A stretch of DNA of 64,000 nucleotides from Rhizobium sp. Root1334 (GTDB lineage Bacteria > Pseudomonadota > Alphaproteobacteria > Rhizobiales > Rhizobiaceae), in the NCBI RefSeq assembly GCF_001426665.1, contig NZ_LMEY01000006.1, positions 36,754-100,753 of the forward strand, in the 5' to 3' direction. Below the pieces are notes generated by a model. That model did not search any database, was not told the origin of the DNA, and saw nothing but the letters and a program-made list of their open reading frames with translations. Positions 54,696 through 63,419 of the stretch are shown in pieces. A program made the translations under genes and the position numbers. Position 1 is the first letter of the stretch. Every line of letters begins with the position of its first letter.

Positions 54696-56180
54696 GTGAC
54701 TGTAATACCAATAACGGCCCCACCAGAAAACATAAGAGGTTTCGATCGATCGCTGCTTTCGCTCGATCAATGCCTTGACCTCGACAATCCTGCGGCAAAC
54801 AGGCTTTATTCGCAGCATTTGAACAAGTACATGCTGCAGTTGTTCGATATCCTCGGCTTGAAGGATATGGATATCAAAGGTGCACAGGGCGTTGAAATCT
54901 GGCTGAATGACGGCCGCACGCTGCTCGATTTTTCCGCAGGTCTTGGCGTCCTGGGGCTCGGCCACAATCATCCGCGCATCATCGAGGCGGAACAGAAATG
55001 CCACGAGCGCAAGATAATCGACTGCATCAAGGTAGCGCCCCATAAATTGCAGGGCGCACTTGCTTACAATCTCTCACTGTTCCTGCCCGAGCCTCTGAAG
55101 GTTTCCTTCCTTGCCGTGTCTGGCGCCGAAGCCAACGAAGCTGCGATGAAACTCAGTGAGCGTGTGCAGACGCCCAAAGGTAAGAAAAAATTCCTTTGCA
55201 TGCAGGGCGCATTTCACGGCAAGACGCATGGGGCCCTGTCCCTCACTACGGCAACGGACGTACAATCAGGTTTCCTTCTTGGTGTGCCCAAGGAAAACGT
55301 CGTTTACGTGACCTACGGAAACATCGAAGCACTGCGAGACGCGATCAAGGCAGAGACTGACGAGCGCGGCAACAATCCCATTATTGCCGCAATCGTTGAG
55401 ACGATCCGGGGCACGTCATGCGAAATCCCTCCCGCTGGTTACTTGACGGAATTCGCGCAACTGTGCCGGGCCAACGATATTCTTTCGATCTTCGACGAAG
55501 TCAAAGTCGGCATGGGACGCAGCGGCAAGTTCTGCGCCTTTCAGCATGAGAATGTCGTTCCCGACATCGTGACTCTTGCAAAGACGTTGGGCGGCGGCAA
55601 GCGCGAGGTCGCGGCGATGGTGACTTCACAGGACTTGTTTGATCGCGCCTACGGAAACAAACAGGACTGCAATCTACACAGTTCGAGCTTCAGCGGACTT
55701 GGCGAGAGCTGCGCGGTCGCAATCGAGACCTTGAATATCCTGCAGGACGAACGGCTGATCGAAAAAGCCGAAAGCATGGGCGGCTATCTGTCCAAAGAGC
55801 TTCACGGCCTGAAGGCGAAGCATCCGAAACAGATTCTCGACGTGCGCGGACGCGGCATGTTTCAAGCAATCCGCTTGAATTTCCGGCAGGATCTTGCCGA
55901 AAAGTTGGTGGATATCAGCAAGAACCCGCTATTTCAGACCTATCAGACCGTGCTGATCGGCGCGCTCGTGCGCGAATTGTATGATGGACACGATATCCTG
56001 GTGCACTTCCAGCCGGGTGCACGGGACATCCTGCACTTCATGCCGCCCTTCATCGTGAAGAAAGAACAGATCGACAGGCTTATCGCAGCGCTGGATGAGA
56101 TCCTTTCGCGCGGTCTGGGCGAGGCAACTGTTCGCTTCATCGCGAAAAACATCACGCGGGTCTTTCGCGGCATCATCTGA
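54696..56180 (+). CDS. Class III PLP-dependent aminotransferase
   Basis: 494 residues from a GTG at 54696 (GGGAG nine bases upstream). Cofactor motifs: SGAEANEAAMK (142-152), AFHGKTHGAL (172-181), IFDEVKVGMGRSG with Asp267, and TLAKTLGGGK with Lys296 as Schiff base. The usual DEVQTG reads DEVKVG. N- and C-terminal extensions make it longer than the 420-450 norm for ornithine/GABA types. Class III enzymes act on omega-amines and on terminal aldehydes, including C6 aldehydes of sugars in aminoglycoside routes. It is followed 36 bases later by GT-C protein 2, so it may aminate a sugar or lipid-linked precursor. Substrate unknown. Confidence 0.9.
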   Translation: MTVIPITAPPENIRGFDRSLLSLDQCLDLDNPAANRLYSQHLNKYMLQLFDILGLKDMDIKGAQGVEIWLNDGRTLLDFSAGLGVLGLGHNHPRIIEAEQKCHERKIIDCIKVAPHKLQGALAYNLSLFLPEPLKVSFLAVSGAEANEAAMKLSERVQTPKGKKKFLCMQGAFHGKTHGALSLTTATDVQSGFLLGVPKENVVYVTYGNIEALRDAIKAETDERGNNPIIAAIVETIRGTSCEIPPAGYLTEFAQLCRANDILSIFDEVKVGMGRSGKFCAFQHENVVPDIVTLAKTLGGGKREVAAMVTSQDLFDRAYGNKQDCNLHSSSFSGLGESCAVAIETLNILQDERLIEKAESMGGYLSKELHGLKAKHPKQILDVRGRGMFQAIRLNFRQDLAEKLVDISKNPLFQTYQTVLIGALVRELYDGHDILVHFQPGARDILHFMPPFIVKKEQIDRLIAALDEILSRGLGEATVRFIAKNITRVFRGII

Positions 56181-56215
56181 AATGCGTCGATACAGTCTGA
56201 GATAAGGGCCTGGCA

Positions 56216-57784
56216 ATGCAGTTTCCTATCCTCGATTCGACAGACAACGCCCGGCCATCAGTCATTGATCCGAGCAGCCGGCGCTATTGGATTGGCGGCA
56301 CAGTCTTTGTGCTGCTGTCCATGCTTTTGTTCCTGATCAACACCCGCCACGGCATCGGAATATATCCGGACAGTTTACGGTACATGCGCATCAGCGAGCG
56401 GCCTTATGATGCGCCGCTCTATCCGTGGATGTTGATGCTCGCTTCATTGAACGGGATTGATATCACTGCCGGCGCAAAGGCAATCGGGTTGTTTTTCGTG
56501 TGTGCGAATACGGCATTGATTTGGCATTTGCTGATGCGAGCCACCGGTCAATTGGTATATGCCGCTGCCGGTACCGCGCTCGTGACCCTTTCGCCTCAGT
56601 TCGTGACGCTGCATTCGTTGGCAATGTCGGAGCCCCCGTTCCTGTTTTTTCTTCTGGCGACCGTGCTTGCCTTTCTTTTGTATCTCGAAACCGAGGACAG
56701 GACTTGGTTGAAGGTAAGTGCAGTTGTGCTCGGTGTCGCGACGCTTGCCCGCTTCACCGCGCCGCCGCTTGGTGCGGCGATTGCGGCATGCCTCCTTCTC
56801 AATCCCCGGCACGCACCAGCGCGCCGCTTCGGCGACGTTGTGCTGTTCGCGGTCGTGAGCGCGTCGATCTTCTTATGCTGGGCTGTCATGAGCCATATCA
56901 TCAGCGGCCGCTCGGTCGGGCGCGCGCTGTGGTTCTATGGCAACATGGGATCCAAGGAGTGGATAACGAGCCTGACCGCGCTGACGGCTTGGCTTCTGCC
57001 TGACCAGGTACCCGTCGCGGGGCGTATCGCCCTGCTCGGTGCATTTGTCGTGGCGGTGGCCAGCCTTACTTTCCTTCATGCCCGCAGAACACTGCAACAG
57101 GCGCAGAAGGCAAAAGTGGTTGACGATATGCTTCCCACCCTCTTTGGGCTGTTTTTCATCTTCTACATGGGCTTCATCGTTCTTTCGACATCGGCTGAGG
57201 CCAATCTGGCTTTGAATGGCCGGTACGCCTTTCCGGTCTATGTGACCACGGTCCTGATGACGACGATCATCCTCGCTCATCTCAGGGATGAAGAAAATAC
57301 GAGGATAAAACTCCTCCATCGCGGGCTTGTGTGCCTCGCCGTTCTGGTCATCGGCAGCCATGTAATCCGTACCGCCGTACGATCCACTGAGGCCTTTCGT
57401 TCTGGGGTCGGCTACGCCAGCCGTGAATGGGTGAATTCGCCGACTATAAAAGTACTTCGTGGCCTGCCAGCGGATGCGGAAATCTACAGCAACGGCGGCG
57501 ATGTCATCGCATATTTGCTGAGGCGGGACGCCCATTTCGTTCCGGATCGCGTGAAATTGCGGACCGGCCTCGACGACCCCGCCAATCCCTTCGAGACGCA
57601 ACTGGAGACGTTGGGGACGAAGCTGACACAGGAAAACTCCTACGTTGCCTACTTCGACCGCATCGACTGGCGCTTCTATGCCGTCAGCGAAGCGGAACTG
57701 AAGCAACGTCTTTCACTCGTCAACATCGCTACCGAGGCCGACGGCCGCGTCTATGTGATGCGCAAAACCGCTCAGCACGATTGA
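56216..57784 (+). CDS. GT-C fold membrane glycosyltransferase-like protein 2
   Basis: 522 residues, paralogue of the protein at 47.5-49.1 kb. It shares NTRHGIGIYPDSLRYMRI (Asp52) and YDAPLYPWML in the first outer loop, the same series of transmembrane segments, an ARFTAPPLGAAIAA segment, and DRIDWRFYAVSEAEL near the end. AAGGGCC precedes the ATG. It is likely a periplasmic glycosyltransferase using a polyprenyl-phosphate sugar. Two related enzymes suggest two transfer steps or two acceptors for the same donor. It converges with the YbhN-like gene 103 bases on. Confidence 0.78.
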   Translation: MQFPILDSTDNARPSVIDPSSRRYWIGGTVFVLLSMLLFLINTRHGIGIYPDSLRYMRISERPYDAPLYPWMLMLASLNGIDITAGAKAIGLFFVCANTALIWHLLMRATGQLVYAAAGTALVTLSPQFVTLHSLAMSEPPFLFFLLATVLAFLLYLETEDRTWLKVSAVVLGVATLARFTAPPLGAAIAACLLLNPRHAPARRFGDVVLFAVVSASIFLCWAVMSHIISGRSVGRALWFYGNMGSKEWITSLTALTAWLLPDQVPVAGRIALLGAFVVAVASLTFLHARRTLQQAQKAKVVDDMLPTLFGLFFIFYMGFIVLSTSAEANLALNGRYAFPVYVTTVLMTTIILAHLRDEENTRIKLLHRGLVCLAVLVIGSHVIRTAVRSTEAFRSGVGYASREWVNSPTIKVLRGLPADAEIYSNGGDVIAYLLRRDAHFVPDRVKLRTGLDDPANPFETQLETLGTKLTQENSYVAYFDRIDWRFYAVSEAELKQRLSLVNIATEADGRVYVMRKTAQHD

Positions 57785-57887
57785 GGCCCGGCGCGATCAA
57801 GATCGGCGCCCCGGTGAATGATATGTTCCCGCCCGGACCTGACGCGTTGAAACTCTGAGAACGCGTTCGGGTGCATCGCAACGGCGT

Positions 57888-58937
57888 TCACTCTGCATTC
57901 TGAGCCCGGCGCGTGGCATCCGGTGCTCGTGACGCCGCAAACATCAGCCAGCCCACCCCAAAGAGGGCGGTCGGCGCCCACAGGATGAGATGCGCCAGCA
58001 ACACGACAGCTGCTGCGATCCCTGTCTCCACCCCGGCCAACGCAAAAGCCTGAAGTCCGAAAAATTCAAACGGGCCGAAATGACCGGGAAGACTAGGCAC
58101 CAATGTCCCCAGCGTGCTGAAGGCGAACGCCAGAAACGGTTTCAATAGGACATCGATTGCCCCACCCAAACTCACCCAGGCTCCGAGGAAGACGACGCTT
58201 TCCAAGAGCCACAAGGCAATCGACATGACCGTCAGTGTGACCAGGCTGCGCCAGGAACTGATTTGCGTGACAGCCTGGGATGCAGCCCTCAACGCGGCAA
58301 TCACGACGACAACAGGAGCGAATTTTACGCGGTTGAAGAATCTTTCGAGCAGGCGGCATAATAGTGCCGGGGCGAACAACAACGCCGAACCGCCGGCAAG
58401 GGCGATGACGAGCAATAGCTGGCAATTCCACACCAGTGCGGGCGGAGACTTCAGGTCCACCATAGCCAGTGCCACACCGCCCAAAAAGGCGATGGTAACC
58501 AGATCGAGAATGCGCTCAACCAGCATGGTGCCCATGACCGTCCCTGCCGGAATGGAGAACTGGCGACTGAACCACAAAATCCGAAAGGCGTCACCCACCC
58601 GCAAGGGAAGAACATCGCTCATTCCAAAACTGGCAATAAAAGGGCCGATCGTCAGCCGCAACGGAAGATGGCGCCCGCTCGTCGACTGCAACATCATCCA
58701 GAATCGGACTGCCCTCAAGAAGAAGTCGGCGACAAAAGCAAGGACTGCAAGCAGGAGTGGCGCAAGGGTCGCACCAGCAAGCAGGGTGACAACCTCATCG
58801 AAGCTGACATTGCGCATAGCAAGGTAGACGAAGCCCACCCCAACGATCACCCCAAGTCCGACCCGGATAGTTCTGCCTGCGCGACCCTGTGTGACGGCGG
58901 TTTGATCAGCCACTTTGATTGGCCGTATATTGGACAT
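57888..58937 (-). CDS. LPG-synthase/YbhN-like (UPF0104) membrane protein
   Basis: 349 residues from the ATG at 58937, which overlaps the response-regulator gene end by 32 bases; longer frames reach 59039. Seven or eight transmembrane segments with the family marks DFFLRAVRFWMML, SFGMSDVLPLRVGDAFRILW, VERILDLVTIAFLGG and PSLPGHFGPFEFF. This is the flippase/synthase-like membrane domain shared by MprF and YbhN/AglD proteins, here without a cytosolic aminoacyl domain. It may move a lipid or lipid-linked sugar. Its overlap with the two-component genes suggests one operon (kinase, regulator, this gene). Confidence 0.83.
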   Translation of the reverse strand: MSNIRPIKVADQTAVTQGRAGRTIRVGLGVIVGVGFVYLAMRNVSFDEVVTLLAGATLAPLLLAVLAFVADFFLRAVRFWMMLQSTSGRHLPLRLTIGPFIASFGMSDVLPLRVGDAFRILWFSRQFSIPAGTVMGTMLVERILDLVTIAFLGGVALAMVDLKSPPALVWNCQLLLVIALAGGSALLFAPALLCRLLERFFNRVKFAPVVVVIAALRAASQAVTQISSWRSLVTLTVMSIALWLLESVVFLGAWVSLGGAIDVLLKPFLAFAFSTLGTLVPSLPGHFGPFEFFGLQAFALAGVETGIAAAVVLLAHLILWAPTALFGVGWLMFAASRAPDATRRAQNAE

Positions 58938-59541
58938 GGAGCGCGGCAAGCGTGGTGCGATTGGTGATCTCCAATTTGCGATAAATGTTGTGCAGATGGA
59001 TGCTGATCGTTCCTTCCGTTGTTCCCAGTTTCTGTGCAATCGCCCTGTTTGACAATCCGCCGCAGATCAATACCGCCACCTCCCGCTCGCGCGTGGTCAG
59101 CAGATTGAGTTTTTCAGGGGTGTTGGACGGCAGCGCGCTCGTTGCCCTGGTCACCAACTCCGGAGGCAGCCATTTCTCTCCGCCGGCCACTTGCCGCATG
59201 CAATCCAGGAGCGCTTCGGGGGCATATTCCTTCAAAAGGATACCCCATGCTCCCATGGAGATTGCATCCGCGATCTGGCGGCCCGTCAGGCTCGCGGCGA
59301 GGAAAATCACCTTCACGGCCAACCGCCTCTCGACAATGGCCCGCTGAATTTCCAGCCCGCCGGTATCCGGCATCGAAACATCGAGCACTGCCAGATCGGG
59401 CCTGAGATCACATATGAGCGACAGAGCCTTTGTCCCGCTCGCGGTTGCCGCCAGCACCTCAAACTCAGTTGCTGCATTTAGCATGCCCTGCAGTCCGCGA
59501 AGCAGCAACGGATGATCGTCGGCGAGCACCACGGAATACAT
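58906..59541 (-). CDS. NarL/FixJ-type response regulator
   Basis: 211 residues. The receiver domain has the acidic pair ADDH near residue 8 and the phospho-acceptor Asp54 in AVLDVSMPDTGG; the late lysine lies in GILLKEYAPEALL. The C-terminal LuxR-type helix-turn-helix (LTTREREVAVLICGGLSNRAIAQ... ending in HLHNIYRKLEI) binds DNA. The ATG at 59541 overlaps the kinase stop codon (TGATG). It is the cognate regulator of the next gene and may control the membrane-protein gene or the neighbouring glycan genes. Confidence 0.93.
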   Translation of the reverse strand: MYSVVLADDHPLLLRGLQGMLNAATEFEVLAATASGTKALSLICDLRPDLAVLDVSMPDTGGLEIQRAIVERRLAVKVIFLAASLTGRQIADAISMGAWGILLKEYAPEALLDCMRQVAGGEKWLPPELVTRATSALPSNTPEKLNLLTTREREVAVLICGGLSNRAIAQKLGTTEGTISIHLHNIYRKLEITNRTTLAALHVQYTANQSG

Positions 59542-61244
59542 CAATGGGCTCCCTGCTTCAGAGGTAATGCAATCAGAAGATTAAGCCCCGGCGAAGCGCG
59601 GCCGATCGTCAGGTTCCCCTTGAGTTCGCTGACGCGCGCGGACAATGACGAAGGCCGTTTCGATACGGCGTCGGTTTCCATCCCCAATCCATTGTCCGAG
59701 ATTTCGAGTTCAAGCCTTCCGCCGACCAGAACGAGCGCGATCCGCACCTGTGTCGCCTTGCCGTGCCGGATGGAATTGGCAGTCGCTTCAGACACAAGCT
59801 GCATGACTTCATGCAGCATCGTTTTGGGCAAGTCTATGTCCGGCGGGTCCAGGGAGATCTCGATCTGGCAATCCCATTGCTGTTGTAGAAGCTTGATCAA
59901 GCCCGGCAGTGTCTGGTTAAGTGGCGCGTCAGCATACTGGTCGATCGATCGCTGACCTTCGACATACCGCCTGATGCGCTGTTGCAGGTGGAAGACAAGT
60001 GCGTTGACATCAGCCACATTCGCCTTCGTTTCGTCGGGTGCCGATTTGGCGATGAGCTTGAGCTTTAAGCTTGCCGCTGTAAGGTCCTGCAGAATACTGT
60101 CATGCAGGTCCCGGGCAAGGCGGGCGCGCTCCTCCGACCGCGCGGCTTCGGTTGCTTGCTGCATCAGTGCCAGGCGCTCCAGCTCTGACCTGAACCTCAT
60201 GGCAACGATTTCGGTGAGCGAGAGACACTCGTCTGAACGGCACGCCGGATCAATGACGAAGACCCGGCCGCGATATCGAACACTGGAGAACATTGCCGAG
60301 CAGATATATCTGACCGGCCTACCCGCCTCGCCTGCCAACTCCGGCAGGTCACGGAGAATGGCCGCCAACGCTTCCGCGTTGACCACGGATGCTTCGCTGC
60401 GGCCGAAATCAGGCAAATGCTCCGGATCGTGCCGATCCCAAAATGCAGCACCGCTAACGTCTATGAGCCGCAGTTCCCTATTCAGCCAGTAGGCGACACT
60501 ACCAATATCCTGTTCTTGATCCCGCCAGACGACCACCACGCAAGATGCGCCCAAAACTCCAGCTGCGTGTCGAAACAATCCGCCGAGCCATGATGCCCGA
60601 TCGCCGGTAATGGCATCGAATGGCCAGTCGGCGAGCTGCGTCAAACGTTGCCGGTTATGCTCGCGATAAGCCCCGAAATAGCCAAGCATCACGGCCGCTA
60701 CCATGAAGTAGGTCGCACGCATAATGAACACATTGAGCTCGGATTCGCCATCTTCCAGATCGGGTAAACCGACAATGATGAGAACGATCTGCATGGTGAG
60801 CGCGCCGAGTATCGCCCCCCTCAAGCCCCAGCGGATGGTCATCGCCAGCAGGATAAACGGTAGAAAGGAAAAAAACGGGCTGGTGAGTTCGTTTGTTAAA
60901 AAGGCGAGCCAACCAAGCACCGCGGCATCGACTATGTGAACGATGAGGTGGATCGGGCTGTCGAGCGGCATGCGCAACGGGAACACGACCAGGAGCAGGG
61001 AGAAAACCACATACAGACCAAGGCTTGTCTGCGATTCATCCAGAAATACCGCCGGCTGCGTGGGATCCAGATAGACGGCCAGGACAGCAAAGAGCGCCGT
61101 GACGAAACGCCCGATGCTGATCAACCATTCGGGGTCGGCTGCGAGCAGAAAATTCCTGGTTAACCCTCCCACCCTTCTTGCCGGGCCGCTGCTGGAACTG
61201 GAGCGGTTCGCCTGCGCCACGGGGCCGGAAACAAGCCTTGCCAT
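59541..61244 (-). CDS. Sensor histidine kinase, HisKA_3 (NarX/DesK) type
   Basis: 567 residues, GGAG six bases before the ATG. About six transmembrane segments between residues 40 and 200 make an integral-membrane sensor; a GAF-like region follows; then RLARDLHDSILQDLTAAS, the HisKA_3 dimerisation box with the phosphorylated His, and an ATPase domain with EATANSIRHGKA (N box) and DNGLGM (G1). It should sense a membrane or lipophilic signal and phosphorylate the adjacent regulator. The signal is unknown. It is the first gene of a three-gene minus-strand unit. Confidence 0.93.
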   Translation of the reverse strand: MARLVSGPVAQANRSSSSSGPARRVGGLTRNFLLAADPEWLISIGRFVTALFAVLAVYLDPTQPAVFLDESQTSLGLYVVFSLLLVVFPLRMPLDSPIHLIVHIVDAAVLGWLAFLTNELTSPFFSFLPFILLAMTIRWGLRGAILGALTMQIVLIIVGLPDLEDGESELNVFIMRATYFMVAAVMLGYFGAYREHNRQRLTQLADWPFDAITGDRASWLGGLFRHAAGVLGASCVVVVWRDQEQDIGSVAYWLNRELRLIDVSGAAFWDRHDPEHLPDFGRSEASVVNAEALAAILRDLPELAGEAGRPVRYICSAMFSSVRYRGRVFVIDPACRSDECLSLTEIVAMRFRSELERLALMQQATEAARSEERARLARDLHDSILQDLTAASLKLKLIAKSAPDETKANVADVNALVFHLQQRIRRYVEGQRSIDQYADAPLNQTLPGLIKLLQQQWDCQIEISLDPPDIDLPKTMLHEVMQLVSEATANSIRHGKATQVRIALVLVGGRLELEISDNGLGMETDAVSKRPSSLSARVSELKGNLTIGRASPGLNLLIALPLKQGAH

Positions 61245-61610
61245 GCGAAACTCCTTCTCGAAGCACCGTTAGCAGCCGCGGCCGGCAGGATCCATTATAT
61301 TAAGTACTGCTAAATTCTCGTTGTTTCCGGGTCCTGTGTCAATGATGGGATGCGTTTCAGTCCATAATGCCCCGCAGATCGGCACGCGCGCACCCATCCG
61401 AATTATGAACGCGTTATAGGCGTTGTAAGACCGGCCTTACGCCTTACGGATGGCCCGGATGCCGACAGTGCATTTATCGCATGCCGGAGGCGTAGCAAGG
61501 ATCTGCGCAGCATCAAGCGCGTTTGCCGGCCAATGCTCAGGAGGATGACGATCCACTATATTGTGCTAATTTCAGGAAGTGCTAAAATTAAAGTTGGCTG
61601 GCTGGAAAAG

Positions 61611-61635
61611 CCCCATTCTGGTCGGCTGGGGTTTT
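61611..61635 (+). terminator. Hairpin with T run
   Basis: CCCCA (61611-61615) and TGGGG (61627-61631) form a short stem followed by TTTT. It could work on either strand, since AAAAG precedes it. No gene end is adjacent. Confidence 0.4.
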
Positions 61636-61696
61636 GGCTGTCCCCAAGGTCAAGCCTCTGAAAATCGCCACCATTATTAATGGGAGGAGCGATAAG

Positions 61697-61736
61697 AGGC
61701 CTGGGTGGCGACCTTGCACGCTACCCAGGCCTTTTC
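61697..61736 (+). terminator. Strong hairpin followed by T run
   Basis: AGGCCTGGGT (61697-61706) pairs with ACCCAGGCCT (61723-61732), with an inner GCG/CGC pair, then TTTCC. It looks like a true rho-independent terminator on the plus strand, yet no recognised plus-strand gene precedes it. It may end an unrecognised short transcript. Confidence 0.6.
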
Positions 61737-62134
61737 CTTCTAGATCCACCGACCTTCCGTCGTTTCGCGCCAAGCCTGTAAGGCCTGGATCTCGTCCATA
61801 CCTTCGTTTGATGGCAGACCGCCATTCAAATGGCTCAGGTGATCAGACCGTTGTTCGCCGCAGCGAAGACGTCGGTATATCCTGTACGCAGCCACCAAAG
61901 TCTTGGATGTCCCGAAGCTGGAACTTGTTTGCGCCGGCTTTCTTTTTGACGTTGGACTGGAAGCCGCCAGGGCGCCGATGCTCACCTGCTTTTGAGGTGA
62001 TCACCCATGGTGAGGTAAGGCCCAAGCAGGGTTGGACAGGATATGCTCAAAATTGCAATCCCTATACCTCTGTGAAGAACACAGTATTCCCGTTTTCATT
62101 CCGGCAAAGACCGGTCAGATAGCGAGTCAATATT

Positions 62135-62153
62135 GTCTAGAATTTCTATAGAC
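62135..62153. promoter_or_regulatory. Small palindrome and possible promoter of the peroxiredoxin-like gene
   Basis: GTCTA (62135-62139) and TAGAC (62149-62153) form an inverted repeat. TTGTCT at 62133 and TATAAG at about 62154 could be -35 and -10 boxes, but with a 15-base spacer, shorter than the usual 17. Confidence 0.3.
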
Positions 62154-62241
62154 TATAAGGTAGAGTTTGTGATCTGAACTCTGGCAATGGCAACGAGGCT
62201 ACTCGCAAAAACGTCACTCCGTTTTGTAAAGGAAGCAAAGC

Positions 62242-62943
62242 ATGGCTCCGCAAATATGCCTCAATCAGACACTCGCCGATTTCCACGACAAGCGGGCAAC
62301 AACCATGCCGGCCGATCAGCTGAAGGCGAATGTGGATCAGCGACGTTTGCTTGCAGAAACGGCCGACCGCTCGCTTTTTGTCAAGCGGGGAGACAGTGTG
62401 CAAGCCTTTACCCTGGCAGAGGTTGATGAGGGCGACCTCACTCTGGATGTGCTTCTGGAAAACGGGCCCCTCGTGCTGATCTTTTTCCGTTTCGCCAAAT
62501 CGCCAACGTGCAATGTCACCCTCTCCTACTATAATCGGTACTTAGCCCCCGACTTGGCAAGGATAGGTGCAACACTGGTTGGCGTCAGCCCTCAAGCGCC
62601 GCAAAATCTGCGGGAGATCAAGGAGCAGCAAGCGCTGGACTTCCGGATTGCCACGGACAGAAACAACGTACTCGGCCGCCGCTTCGGCATACTGTATTGG
62701 TTGGACGAGCCTTCGCGGCGCGTAGCGTCCGGCAGCGTGGCCCAACTGGAGGCAACGACAGAGGCCGGAAAATGGGAGCTGCCAATGCCAGCGGCAATCG
62801 TCATTGACCGAAACCACACCGTGCAATTTTCCGACGTTAGTCCAGATTGGCTCGTGCGCACGGAGCCGGCCGATATTATCGCTGCCGTTCAAGACCTTGT
62901 CGACCTTCCCGCCGCGCAGCAACGGATGCAAGTCCTCGTGTAA
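62242..62943 (+). CDS. Peroxiredoxin-like AhpC/TSA-family protein
   Basis: 233 residues; GGAAG precedes the ATG. After a helical N-terminal region of about 50 residues, the thioredoxin-like domain opens with VQAFTLAEVDEG and VLIFFRFAKSPTCN, in which Cys90 stands at the peroxidatic position of the TxxC-type motif. Relatives with a WCPYC motif have a second cysteine two or three residues before it; here that place is Ser. A VGVSPQAPQNL strand and RFGILYWLDEP follow. It probably reduces peroxides with thioredoxin or glutathione help, or has lost that activity. The gene stands alone. Confidence 0.82.
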   Translation: MAPQICLNQTLADFHDKRATTMPADQLKANVDQRRLLAETADRSLFVKRGDSVQAFTLAEVDEGDLTLDVLLENGPLVLIFFRFAKSPTCNVTLSYYNRYLAPDLARIGATLVGVSPQAPQNLREIKEQQALDFRIATDRNNVLGRRFGILYWLDEPSRRVASGSVAQLEATTEAGKWELPMPAAIVIDRNHTVQFSDVSPDWLVRTEPADIIAAVQDLVDLPAAQQRMQVLV

Positions 62944-63419
62944 ATGGCACCGGTCGGATGAGGGCCGCTCAGCCAACAATCGTTCCCCATCCGTCATAGC
63001 GTCCAGCGCAAGATTGGCGAAACGATTAGGCTGCCTCCCGCGCCCAGCGTGGCAATCGAGCCATAAATCATAAATGATGACTTCGAAGACACCCCTCGCC
63101 CACGTAGTTGGCCTGGGAGTGCGAATGCGCTTGGACAAGCATGCCGTATGGGTGAGATGTCAGTTGCTGGCGTGTCCACGGCGAGAGGCACCACCGCTAC
63201 TCGAGGTAAATCATCACCCATGCAATCCAGCTAAAGTTCAGATAGCCTTTGAGCCCGCGCCTCGAAGGGCAAGCCTTTCCCCGCGGCTTTTTCCGTTTCA
63301 GCTAAGTGCCACAGGCGCGTGCACTATACCTGACAGAATGCTGACAACCACGCTCAGTGGCCTGTCAGTTGCCGAATGCCAGTCTCCGCCCGTCCCGAAA
63401 CAAGGAAAAGGATAAAGAC
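62944..63419. other. Intergenic region with an inverted repeat
   Basis: 476 bases with no supported gene. CTGACAG (63330-63336) and CTGTCAG (63362-63368) form an inverted repeat some 50 bases before the next start codon, a possible operator or leader hairpin. Confidence 0.35.

Larger units (their letters stand above)
61245..62241. other. 997-base region without a supported gene
   Basis: The left end should carry the kinase promoter. It contains related words AGTACTGCTAAATT (61301-61314), GTGCTAATTT (61563-61572) and AGTGCTAAAATTA (61578-61590), and two terminator-like hairpins listed separately. A minus-strand frame at 61740-61985 and a plus-strand frame at 61634-62122 have no domain or good ribosome site. 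It may be decayed sequence. Confidence 0.4.

Noticed and set aside
61740..61985. An 81-residue minus-strand frame ending in WRETTEGRWI
   Set aside because: Its C-terminal half looks somewhat protein-like, but there is no ribosome site, domain or intact start; possibly a decayed gene.
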